A stretch of 64,000 bases of DNA, taken from positions 2,418,001 through 2,482,000 of the forward strand of contig NZ_VFOP01000001.1 in the NCBI RefSeq assembly GCF_006716185.1, in the 5' to 3' direction. The translations under genes and the position numbers were made by a program. The notes below the pieces were generated by a model, which had not been told where the DNA came from, did no database searches, and saw only the letters and a list, made by a program, of their open reading frames with translations. Below are positions 33,687 to 42,580 of the stretch, piece by piece; position 1 is the first letter of the stretch; every line of letters begins with the position of its first letter. This stretch comes from Ornithinicoccus hortensis (GTDB lineage Bacteria; Actinomycetota; Actinomycetes; Actinomycetales; Dermatophilaceae).

Positions 33687-34040
33687 TCACTCCACGACCA
33701 GCGTGGCGACCATGTCGGGGTGCGGGATGCAGAAGAAGGGGTACTCGCCGGCCTCGTCCGGGGCGGTGAAGCTGACCTCTTGGCCGGGGGCGACCGTGAC
33801 GTCGAACAGCCCCTCCTCGTCGGAGGTGACGGTGTGCCCCACCTCGTCCTGGTTGACCACGGTGACCTCCGAACCGGGCTCGACGGGTCCGGCGATGTCG
33901 TAGTCGAAGTCGACGATCGTGATCACGACGTCGCTGTCACTGCCACCAGCCGGATCGGTCCCCGCGTCGTCTCCGCCCCCGCACCCGGTGAGCAGGGCGG
34001 CGGCCAGGGTCAGGGACACGCTCAGTCGCAGTGTGCTCAT
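33687..34040 (-). CDS. Cupredoxin-domain lipoprotein
   Basis: A 117-residue plastocyanin-like protein. The lipobox LLTGC (C20) predicts a membrane-anchored lipoprotein, followed by a glycine/aspartate linker. The cupredoxin fold carries copper ligands H in DEVGHTV and C, H and M in FFCIPHPDM, all present. It could be an electron carrier or copper sequestration protein. Upstream of a small membrane protein in the same operon. Confidence 0.88.
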   Translation of the reverse strand: MSTLRLSVSLTLAAALLTGCGGGDDAGTDPAGGSDSDVVITIVDFDYDIAGPVEPGSEVTVVNQDEVGHTVTSDEEGLFDVTVAPGQEVSFTAPDEAGEYPFFCIPHPDMVATLVVE

Positions 34041-34142
34041 GGGGGTTCTACGCTACCGCCGGCCGATCGGGATTGCGGGTCGACCGGCGTGCCCCTTCCC
34101 CGGGCCTGCCCACCCGGCCCGAGACCCTGGCAGGATGATCCG

Positions 34143-35102
34143 ATGACCCGGCTGCCGACATACGAGAACGTGATCGAGGCGGCCGGGCACCTGGCCGGCG
34201 TGGCCCACCGGACCCCCGTGCTGCGCTCCCGCCGGCTGGATGCGGAGGTGGGGGCCGAGGTCTTCCTCAAGGCGGAGAACCTGCAGCGGATGGGCGCCTT
34301 TAAGTTCCGCGGCGCGTTCCACGCGCTGAGCCGGCTCGACCCCGAGCGGCGTCGCGCGGGGGTGATCGCGTTCTCCTCCGGCAACCACGCGCAGGCGGTA
34401 GCGCTGTCTGCCCGCGAGCTCGGCATCCCCGCGACGATCGTGATGCCACACGACGCGCCCGCCAGCAAGGTCGCGGCGACGCAGGGGTACGGCGCCTCGG
34501 TGGTGCGCTACGACCGGTATGCCGAGGACCGGGTGGCGATCGCGCGGCACCTGGCGGGGGAGACCGGTGGCACGGTGCTGCCGCCCTACGACCACCCGGA
34601 CATCATCGCGGGCCAGGGCACCGCCGCCGCGGAGTTGCTCGAGGAGGTCCCCGACCTCGACGTCCTGGCCGTGCCGCTCGGCGGTGGCGGCCTGTTGGCC
34701 GGGACGGTCCTGGCGGCGGCCGCGCTAGCGCCGGGCTGCGCGGTCCACGGGGTCGAACCGGCTGCCGGGGACGACGGGGCGCAGTCCTTGCGGGAGGGGC
34801 GGATCGTGCGGATCGACACCCCCCGCACCATTGCCGACGGGGCGCAGACCCAGTTCCTGGGCACGCTCACCTTCCCGATCATCCAGCGCCACGTCGCGGG
34901 CATCGCGACGGCCACTGACGATCAGCTCGTGGACGCGATGCGCCTGATGGCTGCGACGCTGAAGACGGTCGTGGAACCCACCGGTGTCCTCGGTCTGGCC
35001 GCCGTGCGGTCCGGGGCGGTGCCCGCGCGCGGCCGGGTGGGCGTGATCCTCAGCGGCGGCAACGTGGACCTGGACCGGTATGCGGGCCTGCTGGGCGGGT
35101 GA
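34143..35102 (+). CDS. PLP-dependent threonine/serine ammonia-lyase-like protein
   Basis: A 319-residue fold-type II PLP enzyme: lysine K54 in AFKFRGA, SSGNHAQ phosphate loop near 83, and the glycine-rich GGGGLLAG loop. It lacks the C-terminal ACT domain of biosynthetic IlvA, so it fits catabolic threonine dehydratase, serine racemase or hydroxyaspartate ammonia-lyase; sequence does not choose between them. It is followed 24 bp later by an M20 peptidase gene. Confidence 0.85.
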   Translation: MTRLPTYENVIEAAGHLAGVAHRTPVLRSRRLDAEVGAEVFLKAENLQRMGAFKFRGAFHALSRLDPERRRAGVIAFSSGNHAQAVALSARELGIPATIVMPHDAPASKVAATQGYGASVVRYDRYAEDRVAIARHLAGETGGTVLPPYDHPDIIAGQGTAAAELLEEVPDLDVLAVPLGGGGLLAGTVLAAAALAPGCAVHGVEPAAGDDGAQSLREGRIVRIDTPRTIADGAQTQFLGTLTFPIIQRHVAGIATATDDQLVDAMRLMAATLKTVVEPTGVLGLAAVRSGAVPARGRVGVILSGGNVDLDRYAGLLGG

Positions 35103-35114
35103 CCCGGGCCGGGC

Positions 35115-35120
35115 TAGTCT
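35115..35120 (+). promoter_or_regulatory. -10 box of the M20 peptidase gene
   Basis: TAGTCT ends six bases before ATG 35127; leaderless type. Confidence 0.45.
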
Positions 35121-35126
35121 CCTGGC

Positions 35127-36467
35127 ATGAGCGATATCGACCCGACCCACGTGCCGTCACCCCAGGACGAGGTCGTCCAGATCTGCCGGGAGCTGATCCG
35201 GATCGACAGCAGCAACTACGGCGACGGCAGCGGACCGGGGGAGCGGGCCGCCGCCGAGTACGTGATGGGCCTGCTCACCGAGGTCGGCCTGGACCCGCAG
35301 CTCACCGAGTCCGACCCCGGCCGGGCCAGCGTGGTGGTCCGCACCGAGGGGCGCGACCCCAGCCGTCCCGGCCTCGTGCTGCACGGCCACCTGGACGTCG
35401 TGCCGGCGCAGGCAGCGGACTGGTCGGTCGACCCGTTCGCCGCCGAGGTCCGCGACGGCCTGATCTGGGGCCGGGGAGCGGTCGACATGAAGGACATGGA
35501 CGCCATGCTCCTGGCCAACCTGCGCCACCTGGCCCGGACCGGCCAGAAGCCGCCGCGGGACATCGTGTGGGCCTTCTTCGCCGACGAGGAGGCCGGGGGC
35601 GTCAAGGGGGCCGGGCACGTGGTCGCCCAGCACCCGGAGTGGTTCGAGGGCTGCACCGAGGCGATCAGCGAGGTCGGCGGCTTCTCGATCACCCTCGAGG
35701 AGGAGGGGACGGGTGCCCCGATCCGGGCATACCTGCTGCAGACCGCCGAGAAGGGCATCGCCTGGCTCCGGCTGCACGCCCACGGGCGGGCCGGCCACGG
35801 CTCGGTGCCCAACCCGGAGAACGCCGTCGTGCGGTTGGCCGAGGCGATCGCCCGGATCGACGCGCACGAGTGGCCGCGCAGCTACGTGGCCTCGGTGCGG
35901 GAGCTGTTCGACGGGGTGTCCGGCATCACCGGCCGTCCCTGGGCCGAGGACGACGTCAGCCCCGTGCTGGAGTGCCTGGGTGGCGCCCGCCGGTTCGTCG
36001 AGGGCACCCTGCAGGACACCTCGAACTTCACCATGCTGACCTCGGGCTACAAGCACAACGTCATCCCGCAGACGGCCACCGCCGCCCTCGACTGTCGGTT
36101 CCTGCCCGGGCACGAGGAGGAGTTGATGGACACCGTCCGCGAGCTGGCCGGGGAGCACGTCGAGGTCGAGATCGTGCACAAGGACGTGGCGCTCGAGGCA
36201 CCCAGCGAGGGCGAGCTCGTCGAATCGATGAAGCGGGCCCTGCTCAAGGAGGACCCCGGCGCCCGGGTGCTGCCCTACTGCCTCTCCGGCGGCACCGACA
36301 ACAAGCACCTGTCCCGGCTCGGCATCACCGGCTACGGCTTCGCCCCGCTCCAGCTGCCGCCGGAGCTGGACTTCGTCGGCATGTTCCACGGGGTGGACGA
36401 GCGGGTGCCGGTCGATGCGGTCGAGTTCGGCGCGCGCGTGCTGCAGCGGCTCATCGAGGACTGCTGA
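35127..36467 (+). CDS. M20/M25/M40-family metallopeptidase
   Basis: A 446-residue di-zinc exopeptidase or deacylase. Metal ligands appear in LHGHLDVVP (H,D), GRGAVDMKDM (D), FFADEEAGG (general base E and metal E) and a C-terminal MFHGVDE (H). A central dimerisation domain (about 205-330) is present. Substrate unknown; relatives cleave dipeptides or N-acyl amino acids. No signal peptide, so cytoplasmic. Confidence 0.9.
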   Translation: MSDIDPTHVPSPQDEVVQICRELIRIDSSNYGDGSGPGERAAAEYVMGLLTEVGLDPQLTESDPGRASVVVRTEGRDPSRPGLVLHGHLDVVPAQAADWSVDPFAAEVRDGLIWGRGAVDMKDMDAMLLANLRHLARTGQKPPRDIVWAFFADEEAGGVKGAGHVVAQHPEWFEGCTEAISEVGGFSITLEEEGTGAPIRAYLLQTAEKGIAWLRLHAHGRAGHGSVPNPENAVVRLAEAIARIDAHEWPRSYVASVRELFDGVSGITGRPWAEDDVSPVLECLGGARRFVEGTLQDTSNFTMLTSGYKHNVIPQTATAALDCRFLPGHEEELMDTVRELAGEHVEVEIVHKDVALEAPSEGELVESMKRALLKEDPGARVLPYCLSGGTDNKHLSRLGITGYGFAPLQLPPELDFVGMFHGVDERVPVDAVEFGARVLQRLIEDC

Positions 36468-36473
36468 GGTCGC

Positions 36474-36659
36474 TCAGGCGGTGCGTTGCACCCGGATGAT
36501 CTTGCGGCGCAGCCAGGCCTTGCGCACCCCGCCCCAGTAGAGCCGGACCCGGTGCAGCTCCCAGTTGCCGTACTCCGCCTTCTCGGTGAGCAGCTGGCGC
36601 ACCTCGGCGCGGGTCGCATCGCGCCCGAAGGTCAGCTCCTGGAACTCGTACTCGATCAT
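36474..36659 (-). CDS. DUF5703 family protein (61 aa)
   Basis: A small basic protein beginning MIEYEFQELTFGRDATRAEVRQLL and containing WELHRVRLYWGG, the actinobacterial DUF5703 pattern. Function unknown. It converges on the M20 gene with a six-base gap. The ATG at 36659 matches the start of homologous blocks; upstream extension is low-complexity. Confidence 0.75.
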   Translation of the reverse strand: MIEYEFQELTFGRDATRAEVRQLLTEKAEYGNWELHRVRLYWGGVRKAWLRRKIIRVQRTA

Positions 36660-36769
36660 CGCCCTGATCTTGCGACGTCGGGGGCCCTGTTGTCCACCAG
36701 CACCGCCGGGGCCGCGCGAACCCGCGCGCAACGTGCTGCAAATCCGTGTGCGCGAGGGCGTTGTGACGC

Positions 36770-36775
36770 TACGGT
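36770..36775 (+). promoter_or_regulatory. -10 box of the acidic-protein/LLM operon
   Basis: TACGGT ends six bases before ATG 36782. Confidence 0.45.
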
Positions 36776-36781
36776 CATGCC

Positions 36782-37210
36782 ATGACATCCGACCCGCGTG
36801 CTGCGCTGTCGGCCCTCGTGGCCGCCCTGGAGACCCACCTTGAGTTGGCGGCCGTGCGCCGCGGGGACGACGACCCCGCCGTCGAGGCGGCCTACCAGAA
36901 GGTGGCCGACGCCTTCGAGGCCTACGACGACGCCCTGCTGGACGCATACGGCGAGGTCACGCCGCTGGACATCTACACCGAGGACGACGAGGACGACGAG
37001 GACGAGCTCATCGACGAGGAGGAGTTCGCCGAAGACTTCGACAACGACGACGAGGACGACGAGTTCGACGACGTCCCGACCTACGTCGGGCTCGACGACG
37101 ACGAGTACGACCTCGACGACGACCCGGATGACGACCCGGATGACGACGCGGACGACGACTCGGATGACAATGACCTCGACGACGACACCGACAAGCAGGA
37201 GCGTGGCTGA
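36782..37210 (+). CDS. Hypothetical protein with aspartate-rich tail (142 aa)
   Basis: The first 60 residues are a helical domain (LVAALETHLELAAVRRGDDDPAVEAAYQKV). The rest is almost entirely Asp and Glu in short repeats, giving an extremely acidic, probably disordered tail. The same DNA uses a repeating GAC/GAT pattern. It starts the operon leading to the LLM oxidoreductase (gap 3 bp). No family named; similar short acidic proteins precede this cluster in actinobacteria (recollection, unverified). Confidence 0.65.
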   Translation: MTSDPRAALSALVAALETHLELAAVRRGDDDPAVEAAYQKVADAFEAYDDALLDAYGEVTPLDIYTEDDEDDEDELIDEEEFAEDFDNDDEDDEFDDVPTYVGLDDDEYDLDDDPDDDPDDDADDDSDDNDLDDDTDKQERG

Positions 37211-37213
37211 ACC

Positions 37214-38263
37214 GTGGAGCTGGGATTGAGCTGCGGCTATTGGGGACTGGGCAACGACGCGGACAACCTGGCGCTGGCGCTGCGCGCCGACGAGCTCGGC
37301 TACTCCGTGGTCTGGGCCGCCGAGGCCTACGGCTACGACGCGCCGAGCGTGCTGTCCTGGATCGGGTCGCGCACCTCGCGGATCCGGCTCGGGGCCGGGG
37401 TCATGCAGATCCCGGGACGCACCCCGGCCGCCACCGCGATGACCGCGGCCACCCTGGACGGGCTGTCCGGTGGCCGGTTCGTCCTGGGGCTCGGGGTGAG
37501 CGGCCCCCAGGTCTCCGAGGGGTGGCACGGGGTCCGCTTCGCCAAGCCGCTGGCCCGGACCCGGGAGTATGTCGAGATCGTCCGGTCCGCGCTGGCCCGG
37601 GAGCGGGTCACCCATGAGGGCGAGTTCTTCACCCTGCCGCTGCCCGACGGACCGGGCAAGGCGCTAAAGATGAACGCCAAGCCCACCGGCACCGAGGTGC
37701 CGATCTACCTGGCCGCGGTCGGGCCCAAGAACCTCGAGCTGGCCGGTGAGATCGCCGACGGGTGGTTGGGCGTCTTCTTCTCCCCGGAGTATGCCGGGGA
37801 GCAACTGGCCGCGATCGACCGCGGCAAGGCGCGGTCGACCGACCCGGACAAGGCCTTCCAGGTCGACCCCACCGTCCCCGTGGTCGTCGGTGATGACGTG
37901 GCGGCGTGCGCCGACCTGGTGCGCCCCTACGCCGCCCTGTATGTCGGGGGCATGGGGTCGCGCGAGCAGAACTTCTACAACCAGCTCGCCTGTCGGATGG
38001 GCTACGAGGCCGAGGCCGCCGAGGTGCAGGACCTCTACCTGTCGGGTCAGCTGCGGGACGCGGCCGGACGGGTGCCCCTGGAGTTCATCGACGAGACCAG
38101 CCTGCTCGGCCCGGAGGAGCGGATCGCCGGGCGGATGACCCGGTTCGCCGAGGCCGGGGTCACCACTCTGTCGATCGCCCCGACCGGCCGCGACCTGGCC
38201 TCCCGGATGGAGGCGCTCGAGGTCGCTGCCCGTGCGGCGGACCAGGCGGGCCTGCGCGGATGA
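37214..38263 (+). CDS. LLM-class F420-dependent oxidoreductase
   Basis: A 349-residue luciferase-like TIM barrel of the F420 group. Typical blocks are ELGYSVVWAAEAYGYDA, RIRLGAGVMQIPGRTPAATAM and GRFVLGLGVSGPQV. It reduces or oxidises an unknown substrate with F420, a cofactor of actinobacteria. GTG start 37214; its stop overlaps the phosphatase start by ATGA. Confidence 0.9.
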   Translation: MELGLSCGYWGLGNDADNLALALRADELGYSVVWAAEAYGYDAPSVLSWIGSRTSRIRLGAGVMQIPGRTPAATAMTAATLDGLSGGRFVLGLGVSGPQVSEGWHGVRFAKPLARTREYVEIVRSALARERVTHEGEFFTLPLPDGPGKALKMNAKPTGTEVPIYLAAVGPKNLELAGEIADGWLGVFFSPEYAGEQLAAIDRGKARSTDPDKAFQVDPTVPVVVGDDVAACADLVRPYAALYVGGMGSREQNFYNQLACRMGYEAEAAEVQDLYLSGQLRDAAGRVPLEFIDETSLLGPEERIAGRMTRFAEAGVTTLSIAPTGRDLASRMEALEVAARAADQAGLRG

Positions 38264-38994
38264 CGGTGGTCGTCCTCGCCCGGCACGGGCGGACCCGGGC
38301 CAACGCCGACGGCCTCCTCGCCGGGTGGACGCCCGGCGTGGTGCTGGACGACACGGGGCGCGACCAGGCGGCCCGCCTCGGTGGCCGCCTCGCCGCCGCC
38401 CCGGTCGTGGCGGTCGTCTCCAGCCCCCTCGAGCGGTGCCTGGAGACCGCGGCCGCCATCCGGGATGCCTGGGACGGGGCGAACGCGGACGCGGAGCCGC
38501 CGGCACTGCATACGGACGAGCGCCTGGGCGAGGCGCACTACGGTGCGTGGACCGGGCGTGCGCTGAAGGACCTCGCCAAGGAGCCGCTGTGGCGGGCCGT
38601 GCAGGACCGGCCGAGCACGGTGACCTTCCCCGCGCACCCGGAGCACGCGCACGAGTCGTTGCAGCAGATGCAGGCGCGGGCGGTGGAGGCGCTGGCCTCT
38701 TGGCACGCGCGGATCGCCGCCGAGCACGGGCCCCACGCGGTGTGGGTGGCGGTGAGCCACGGGGACGTGATCAAGGCGCTGCTCGCCGACGCGCTGGGCA
38801 CGCCGCTGGACCGGTTCCAACGCATCGTGATCGATCCCGGGTCGGTGAGCATCGTGCAGCAGACCCGGCGTCACCCCGTCGTGCTGCGGGTCAACGACTC
38901 CGGCGCCGACCCCCTCCGCTTCCCGCCGCCGCCCGCCGACCAGGTCGGCGAGGCCGGTGACGTCGTGGTCGGGGGCGGGGCGGGGAGCGTCTAG
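38260..38994 (+). CDS. Histidine phosphatase family protein (MSMEG_4193 type)
   Basis: A 244-residue branch-1 histidine phosphatase. Catalytic LARHGRTRAN supplies the phospho-histidine, SSPLERCLETA the second arginine, and AVSHGDVIKALL the second histidine. In actinobacteria this subgroup sits next to DUF3090, SCO1664 and mshC, as here. Substrate unknown. The C-terminal 40 residues are proline- and glycine-rich. Confidence 0.9.
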   Translation: MTVVVLARHGRTRANADGLLAGWTPGVVLDDTGRDQAARLGGRLAAAPVVAVVSSPLERCLETAAAIRDAWDGANADAEPPALHTDERLGEAHYGAWTGRALKDLAKEPLWRAVQDRPSTVTFPAHPEHAHESLQQMQARAVEALASWHARIAAEHGPHAVWVAVSHGDVIKALLADALGTPLDRFQRIVIDPGSVSIVQQTRRHPVVLRVNDSGADPLRFPPPPADQVGEAGDVVVGGGAGSV

Positions 38995-38997
38995 GGT
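38992..38997 (+). promoter_or_regulatory. -10 box of DUF3090 gene
   Basis: TAGGGT overlaps the phosphatase stop codon and ends six bases before ATG 39004. Confidence 0.45.
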
Positions 38998-39003
38998 GCT
39001 GGC

Positions 39004-39597
39004 ATGCCGGTGATCGAGTACGACCTCCCGGACCGGTTCATCGCCGACACGGTGGGCCCGCCCGGCGAGCGCACCTTCTTCCTCCAGGCGTCCCAGGGGA
39101 AGCGGGTGACCTCGGTGTCGCTGGAGAAGCAGCAGGTCAGCGTGCTGGGGGAGCGGCTCACCGAGCTGCTGGACCAGGTGGCCGACGAGATCGAACCGGC
39201 GGCCGCCGACGCCCTGCCAGACCTGGCGCCGATGGACACCCCCATCGAGGACGAGTTCCGGGTGCAGAGCCTGAGCCTGGCCTGGGAGCCGGAGCGCAAG
39301 GTCGTGGTCATCGAGGCGCTGGAGCAGTCCGTGCCGGAGGACCTCCAGCAACTCCAGGCCCTCGGCGAGGCCCTCGGGGAGGAACTGCCGGACGAGCTCG
39401 CCGAGCAGCTCGAGGAGGTCGAGTCGGGCGGTGACGGTCAGGTCCTGCGGGTCGTGCTGGCCCCGGCCCAGGCCCGGGGGTTCGCCGAGCGGTGCGCCAG
39501 GGCGGTCGAGGGCGGGCGACCCAACTGCCCGTTCTGCGGCAACCCGTTGGACCCCTCGGGCCACATCTGCCCGAGGGCCAACGGCTACCGACGGTGA
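39004..39597 (+). CDS. DUF3090 family protein
   Basis: A 197-residue actinobacterial protein. It begins MPVIEYDLPDRFIADTVG and ends in a zinc-finger-like CPFCGNPLDPSGHICPR. It always travels with the phosphatase and SCO1664-type genes (family knowledge). Function unknown. Its stop overlaps the next start (GTGA). Confidence 0.88.
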   Translation: MPVIEYDLPDRFIADTVGPPGERTFFLQASQGKRVTSVSLEKQQVSVLGERLTELLDQVADEIEPAAADALPDLAPMDTPIEDEFRVQSLSLAWEPERKVVVIEALEQSVPEDLQQLQALGEALGEELPDELAEQLEEVESGGDGQVLRVVLAPAQARGFAERCARAVEGGRPNCPFCGNPLDPSGHICPRANGYRR

Positions 39598-40412
39598 GCG
39601 CCGGCGCCGAGTGGGAGCGGTTGCTCCGGGAGGCCCCGATCGAGGTCGAGGGCGTGCTGCGGGACGCCTCCAACCTCACCCTGAAGGTCACCCTGGGCGA
39701 CGGTGAGGGCGGCACGGCGGGGGCCGCCGTCTACAAGCCGGTCCGCGGTGAGCGCCCACTCCACGACTTCCCCACCGGCACCCTCGCGGGGCGGGAGGTG
39801 GCGGCATACCTGATCTCGGCCGCGGGTGGCTGGGACCTGGTCCCGCCCACCGTGTTGCGCGACGGTCCGCTCGGGTCCGGATCCGTGCAGTGGTGGATCG
39901 AACAGCCCGAGAAGCCCGCGGCTGCGCCGGGCGCCGGCTACCTCGAGGTCGTCGTGCCGGAGGACCTCCGACCCGGCTGGCGACCCGTGCTGCAGGCCGA
40001 GAGCCCCGAGGGGGACCCGCTCCTGGTCGTGCACGCCGAGGACCCGGCGCTGGCCTCCCTGGCGGTGTTCGACGCGGTGATCAACAACGCCGACCGCAAG
40101 GGTTCGCACCTGCTCCGGGCCGCCCAGGACCGGCTGTGGGGCGTCGACCACGGGGTGAGCATGCACCGGGAGGACAAGCTGCGCACGGTCCTGTGGGGGT
40201 GGGCCGGCGAGCAGCTCCCGGAGACCGAGCTCGCGTCCCTGCGGAGGGTGCTGGGCGCGCTGGACGACTACTCGTGGTGTGCGGAGCTACTGTCGGTGGT
40301 CTCGGAGGAGGAGGTGGCCGCGCTGTCGCTCCGGGTGGCGCACCTGGTGGAGGCCGGGACCTTCCCCCTGCCACCGGCCGAGCGCTACCCGCTCCCGTGG
40401 CCGTTGTGGTGA
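39594..40412 (+). CDS. SCO1664 family protein
   Basis: A 272-residue protein of the SCO1664 family, related to the phosphatidylinositol 3/4-kinase-like fold. Seen are [15 protein letters not shown] (possible nucleotide lysine), [16 protein letters not shown] (N..D catalytic-type loop) and [11 protein letters not shown] (metal-type D). It resembles the HipA-like protein at 24.3 kb in these loops. Function unknown; coupled to DUF3090. Confidence 0.85.
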   Translation: MSAGAEWERLLREAPIEVEGVLRDASNLTLKVTLGDGEGGTAGAAVYKPVRGERPLHDFPTGTLAGREVAAYLISAAGGWDLVPPTVLRDGPLGSGSVQWWIEQPEKPAAAPGAGYLEVVVPEDLRPGWRPVLQAESPEGDPLLVVHAEDPALASLAVFDAVINNADRKGSHLLRAAQDRLWGVDHGVSMHREDKLRTVLWGWAGEQLPETELASLRRVLGALDDYSWCAELLSVVSEEEVAALSLRVAHLVEAGTFPLPPAERYPLPWPLW

Positions 40413-40418
40413 GCCGGT

Positions 40419-40424
40419 TAGGCT
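40419..40424 (+). promoter_or_regulatory. -10 box of mshC
   Basis: TAGGCT ends seven bases before GTG 40432. Confidence 0.5.
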
Positions 40425-40431
40425 CCCACCT

Positions 40432-41736
40432 GTGAAGTCGTGGAACGCTCCCTCCCTGCCCCGCCTACCCGGACACGGGGGTCCGCTGCGGGTGCACGAC
40501 ACCGCGTCCGCGACCGTGCGGACCGTGCACCCCGAGGGCGGCGAGGCGCGGCTCTACGTCTGCGGCATCACCCCGTATGACGCCACGCACCTCGGGCACG
40601 CCGCCACCTACGTGACCTTCGACCTGGTCAACCGGGTGTGGCAGGACGCCGGCCTGTCGGTGACCTACGTGCAGAACGTCACCGACGTCGATGAGCCGTT
40701 GCTGGAGCGTGCCGAGCGGGACGGGGTCGACTGGCAGGACCTCGCGGCCCGGGAGATCCAGTTGTTCCGTGACGACATGGAGGCGCTGCAGGTGCTGCCG
40801 CCGCAGCACTACGTGGGCGCCGTCGAGGGGATCCCCGACGACGTGTCCGCGGTGACCCAGCTGCTTGCGGACGGCACGGCATACCGGGTCCCGGTGCCGG
40901 AGGGGGAGGGCGAGGGACACGACGTCTACCTCGACCTGTCGACCCAGCCGACCTTCGGCGCGGTGTCCGGGTGGACCCGGGAGCAGATGCTGGAGGTCTT
41001 CGCCGACCGCGGCGGCGACCCCGACCGCGAGGGCAAGCGCGACCCCCTCGACCCGCTGCTGTGGCGGGCGGCGCGCGCCGGCGAACCCAGCTGGCCCGGC
41101 GACTCGCTCGGCGACGGGCGGCCCGGTTGGCACATCGAGTGCTCCACGATCGCGCTGCGCTACCTGGGGATGTCCTTCGACATCCAGGGCGGCGGCACCG
41201 ACCTGATCTTCCCGCACCACGAGATGAGCGCGGTCCAGGCGACGGCAGTGACGGGTCGGCGCCCGTTCGCGTCGTCCTACCTGCACCAGGCGATGGTCGC
41301 CCTCGACGGCGAGAAGATGAGCAAGTCCAAGGGCAACCTGGTGCTCGTGTCCCGGCTGCGGGGCGACGGTGAGGACCCGATGGCGATCCGGCTGCTGCTG
41401 CTGGCGCAGCACTACCGGGCCGAGTGGGAGTACGTCCCCGCCCTTCTCGAGGCCGCCCGTGGGCGGCTGGCGCTCTGGCGCCGGGCGGTCGACGACGGTG
41501 CCGCCGACGACGCTGCCGTGTCCGAACTGGTTGCCGGCGTGCGTGCGGCGCTGGCCGATGACCTGGATGCCCCGCGGGGGCTGGCGCTCGTCGATGTGTG
41601 GGCCGAGGGTGTGGTCGGTGCGTCCGGTGGGCCTGGCGAGGCCGCTGGCGCTGGCCAGGTCGCCCTCGCTGGCGGTGGACGGGCTGATCACCCGGTTGCG
41701 CAGGCCGTGAACGCCCTTCTCGGCGTGGCGTTGTAG
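40432..41736 (+). CDS. mshC: Mycothiol ligase (cysteine:GlcN-inositol ligase)
   Basis: A 434-residue paralogue of cysteinyl-tRNA synthetase that joins cysteine to GlcN-inositol in mycothiol synthesis. Class I synthetase motifs are present: HLGHA (HIGH type) and EKMSKSKG (KMSKS). The zinc and cysteine site blocks [15 protein letters not shown] and FPHHEMSA are also present. The anticodon-binding domain is short, separating it from CysS. Its last 70 bp are part of a tandem duplication with the downstream spacer. Confidence 0.94.
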   Translation: MKSWNAPSLPRLPGHGGPLRVHDTASATVRTVHPEGGEARLYVCGITPYDATHLGHAATYVTFDLVNRVWQDAGLSVTYVQNVTDVDEPLLERAERDGVDWQDLAAREIQLFRDDMEALQVLPPQHYVGAVEGIPDDVSAVTQLLADGTAYRVPVPEGEGEGHDVYLDLSTQPTFGAVSGWTREQMLEVFADRGGDPDREGKRDPLDPLLWRAARAGEPSWPGDSLGDGRPGWHIECSTIALRYLGMSFDIQGGGTDLIFPHHEMSAVQATAVTGRRPFASSYLHQAMVALDGEKMSKSKGNLVLVSRLRGDGEDPMAIRLLLLAQHYRAEWEYVPALLEAARGRLALWRRAVDDGAADDAAVSELVAGVRAALADDLDAPRGLALVDVWAEGVVGASGGPGEAAGAGQVALAGGGRADHPVAQAVNALLGVAL

Positions 41737-41852
41737 TTCCGACCGCCCGGAGGTGCGGTGCGTGCGGCCGCGGGGGCGGGGCGCGCGGGCGCCCGAGGTC
41801 TTGTGTGGAAACAATTGGGGGTCATAGGCCCGAAGAGCTTCCACGCAAGTCG
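41667..41852 (+). repeat. Direct duplication, copy A (mshC 3' end plus hairpin element)
   Basis: Starts in mshC at CGCTGGCGGTGG, includes its stop, then a GC-rich spacer, then a 52-bp element (41801-41852) with TTGTGTGGAAAC, GGGGGTCATAGGCCCGAA and TTCCACGC. The element can fold: GTGTGGAA pairs TTCCACGC with one G-T. Confidence 0.75.
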
Positions 41853-41862
41853 TGGGCACCAT

Positions 41863-42026
41863 CGCTGGCGGTGGACCGGCCGATCACCCGGTAGCGCAGG
41901 ACGTGAACGCTCTCCTCGCCGTGGCGTATAGCTCCGCCCGGCCGTGGGCGCCGTGCACCTGGCCGTTCGAGGCTTTGTGTGGAAACGAATGGGGGTCATA
42001 GGCCCGAAAAGTTTCCACGCCAGTCG
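41863..42026 (+). repeat. Direct duplication, copy B (decayed mshC 3' end plus hairpin element)
   Basis: Repeats copy A with base changes that destroy the mshC frame, followed by the 52-bp element again (41975-42026). Here the hairpin stem is complete over 10 bp (GTGTGGAAAC with GTTTCCACGC, one G-T pair). It fills the mshC to NUDIX gap, which has no gene. Confidence 0.75.
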
Positions 42027-42090
42027 CGCAGGGTCGGTGGTCACGCGCGACCCGGTGCGTTGCGGGTCCTCGTGGCGTGGCGGCCTCGCG

Positions 42091-42549
42091 TCAGTGCCCG
42101 GTCTCCGGCGTGTCGTGGAGGCGCAGGGCCGCATCGAGCGCGCCGGCGGGATAGAACGGCGGAGCCTCGCGGGCCAGGTCCTCGAGTGCGTACCAGCCCA
42201 CGGTGGCCTCGTGGTCGAGCATGGGGCGCCGCCCGTCGAGCGGGAGGTCAGCCAGTTCGCGGCACCGGACCGCGAACAGGTGGACGACCTGGTGGCCGGG
42301 GCTGTCGAGGATCTGGAAGATGTTCTCGCTGACGCCCAGGAGTCGGGTCGTCTCGAGCTGGACCCCGAGCTCTTCGGCGAACTCCCGTCGCACTGCCTGC
42401 TCGGCCCGTTCCCCGAACTCGATGCCGCCCCCGATGGCCCGCACGAAACGGTGGTGCCCCGGGATCGGTGGGTACTCCTCCGCGAGGACGTGCCCGTCGC
42501 GGACCAGGAGTCCTACGGCGATGTTGCGGATCTGCCGGTCGGTGGTCAC
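42091..42549 (-). CDS. NUDIX hydrolase
   Basis: A 152-residue NUDIX protein. The Nudix box reads GGGIEFGERAEQAVRREFAEELGV, with the metal-binding REFxEE. It hydrolyses a nucleoside-diphosphate-linked substrate, not identified. The GTG at 42549 is chosen because TAGATT (42557-42562) ends seven bases upstream; TTG 42558 and GTG 42555 are in frame but lack this. Confidence 0.88.
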   Translation of the reverse strand: MTTDRQIRNIAVGLLVRDGHVLAEEYPPIPGHHRFVRAIGGGIEFGERAEQAVRREFAEELGVQLETTRLLGVSENIFQILDSPGHQVVHLFAVRCRELADLPLDGRRPMLDHEATVGWYALEDLAREAPPFYPAGALDAALRLHDTPETGH

Positions 42550-42556
42550 GGCCACC

Positions 42557-42562
42557 AATCTA
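42557..42562 (-). promoter_or_regulatory. -10 box of the NUDIX gene
   Basis: TAGATT on the minus strand, seven bases before GTG 42549. Confidence 0.45.
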
Positions 42563-42580
42563 GGTCCCGGTGGGTCGCCG

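Noticed and set aside
41688-42134. A minus-strand 148-codon frame with a repeated LAWKLFGPMTP segment
   Set aside because: The repeat is explained by the duplicated hairpin element. Composition is arginine/proline-rich and there is no start signal.
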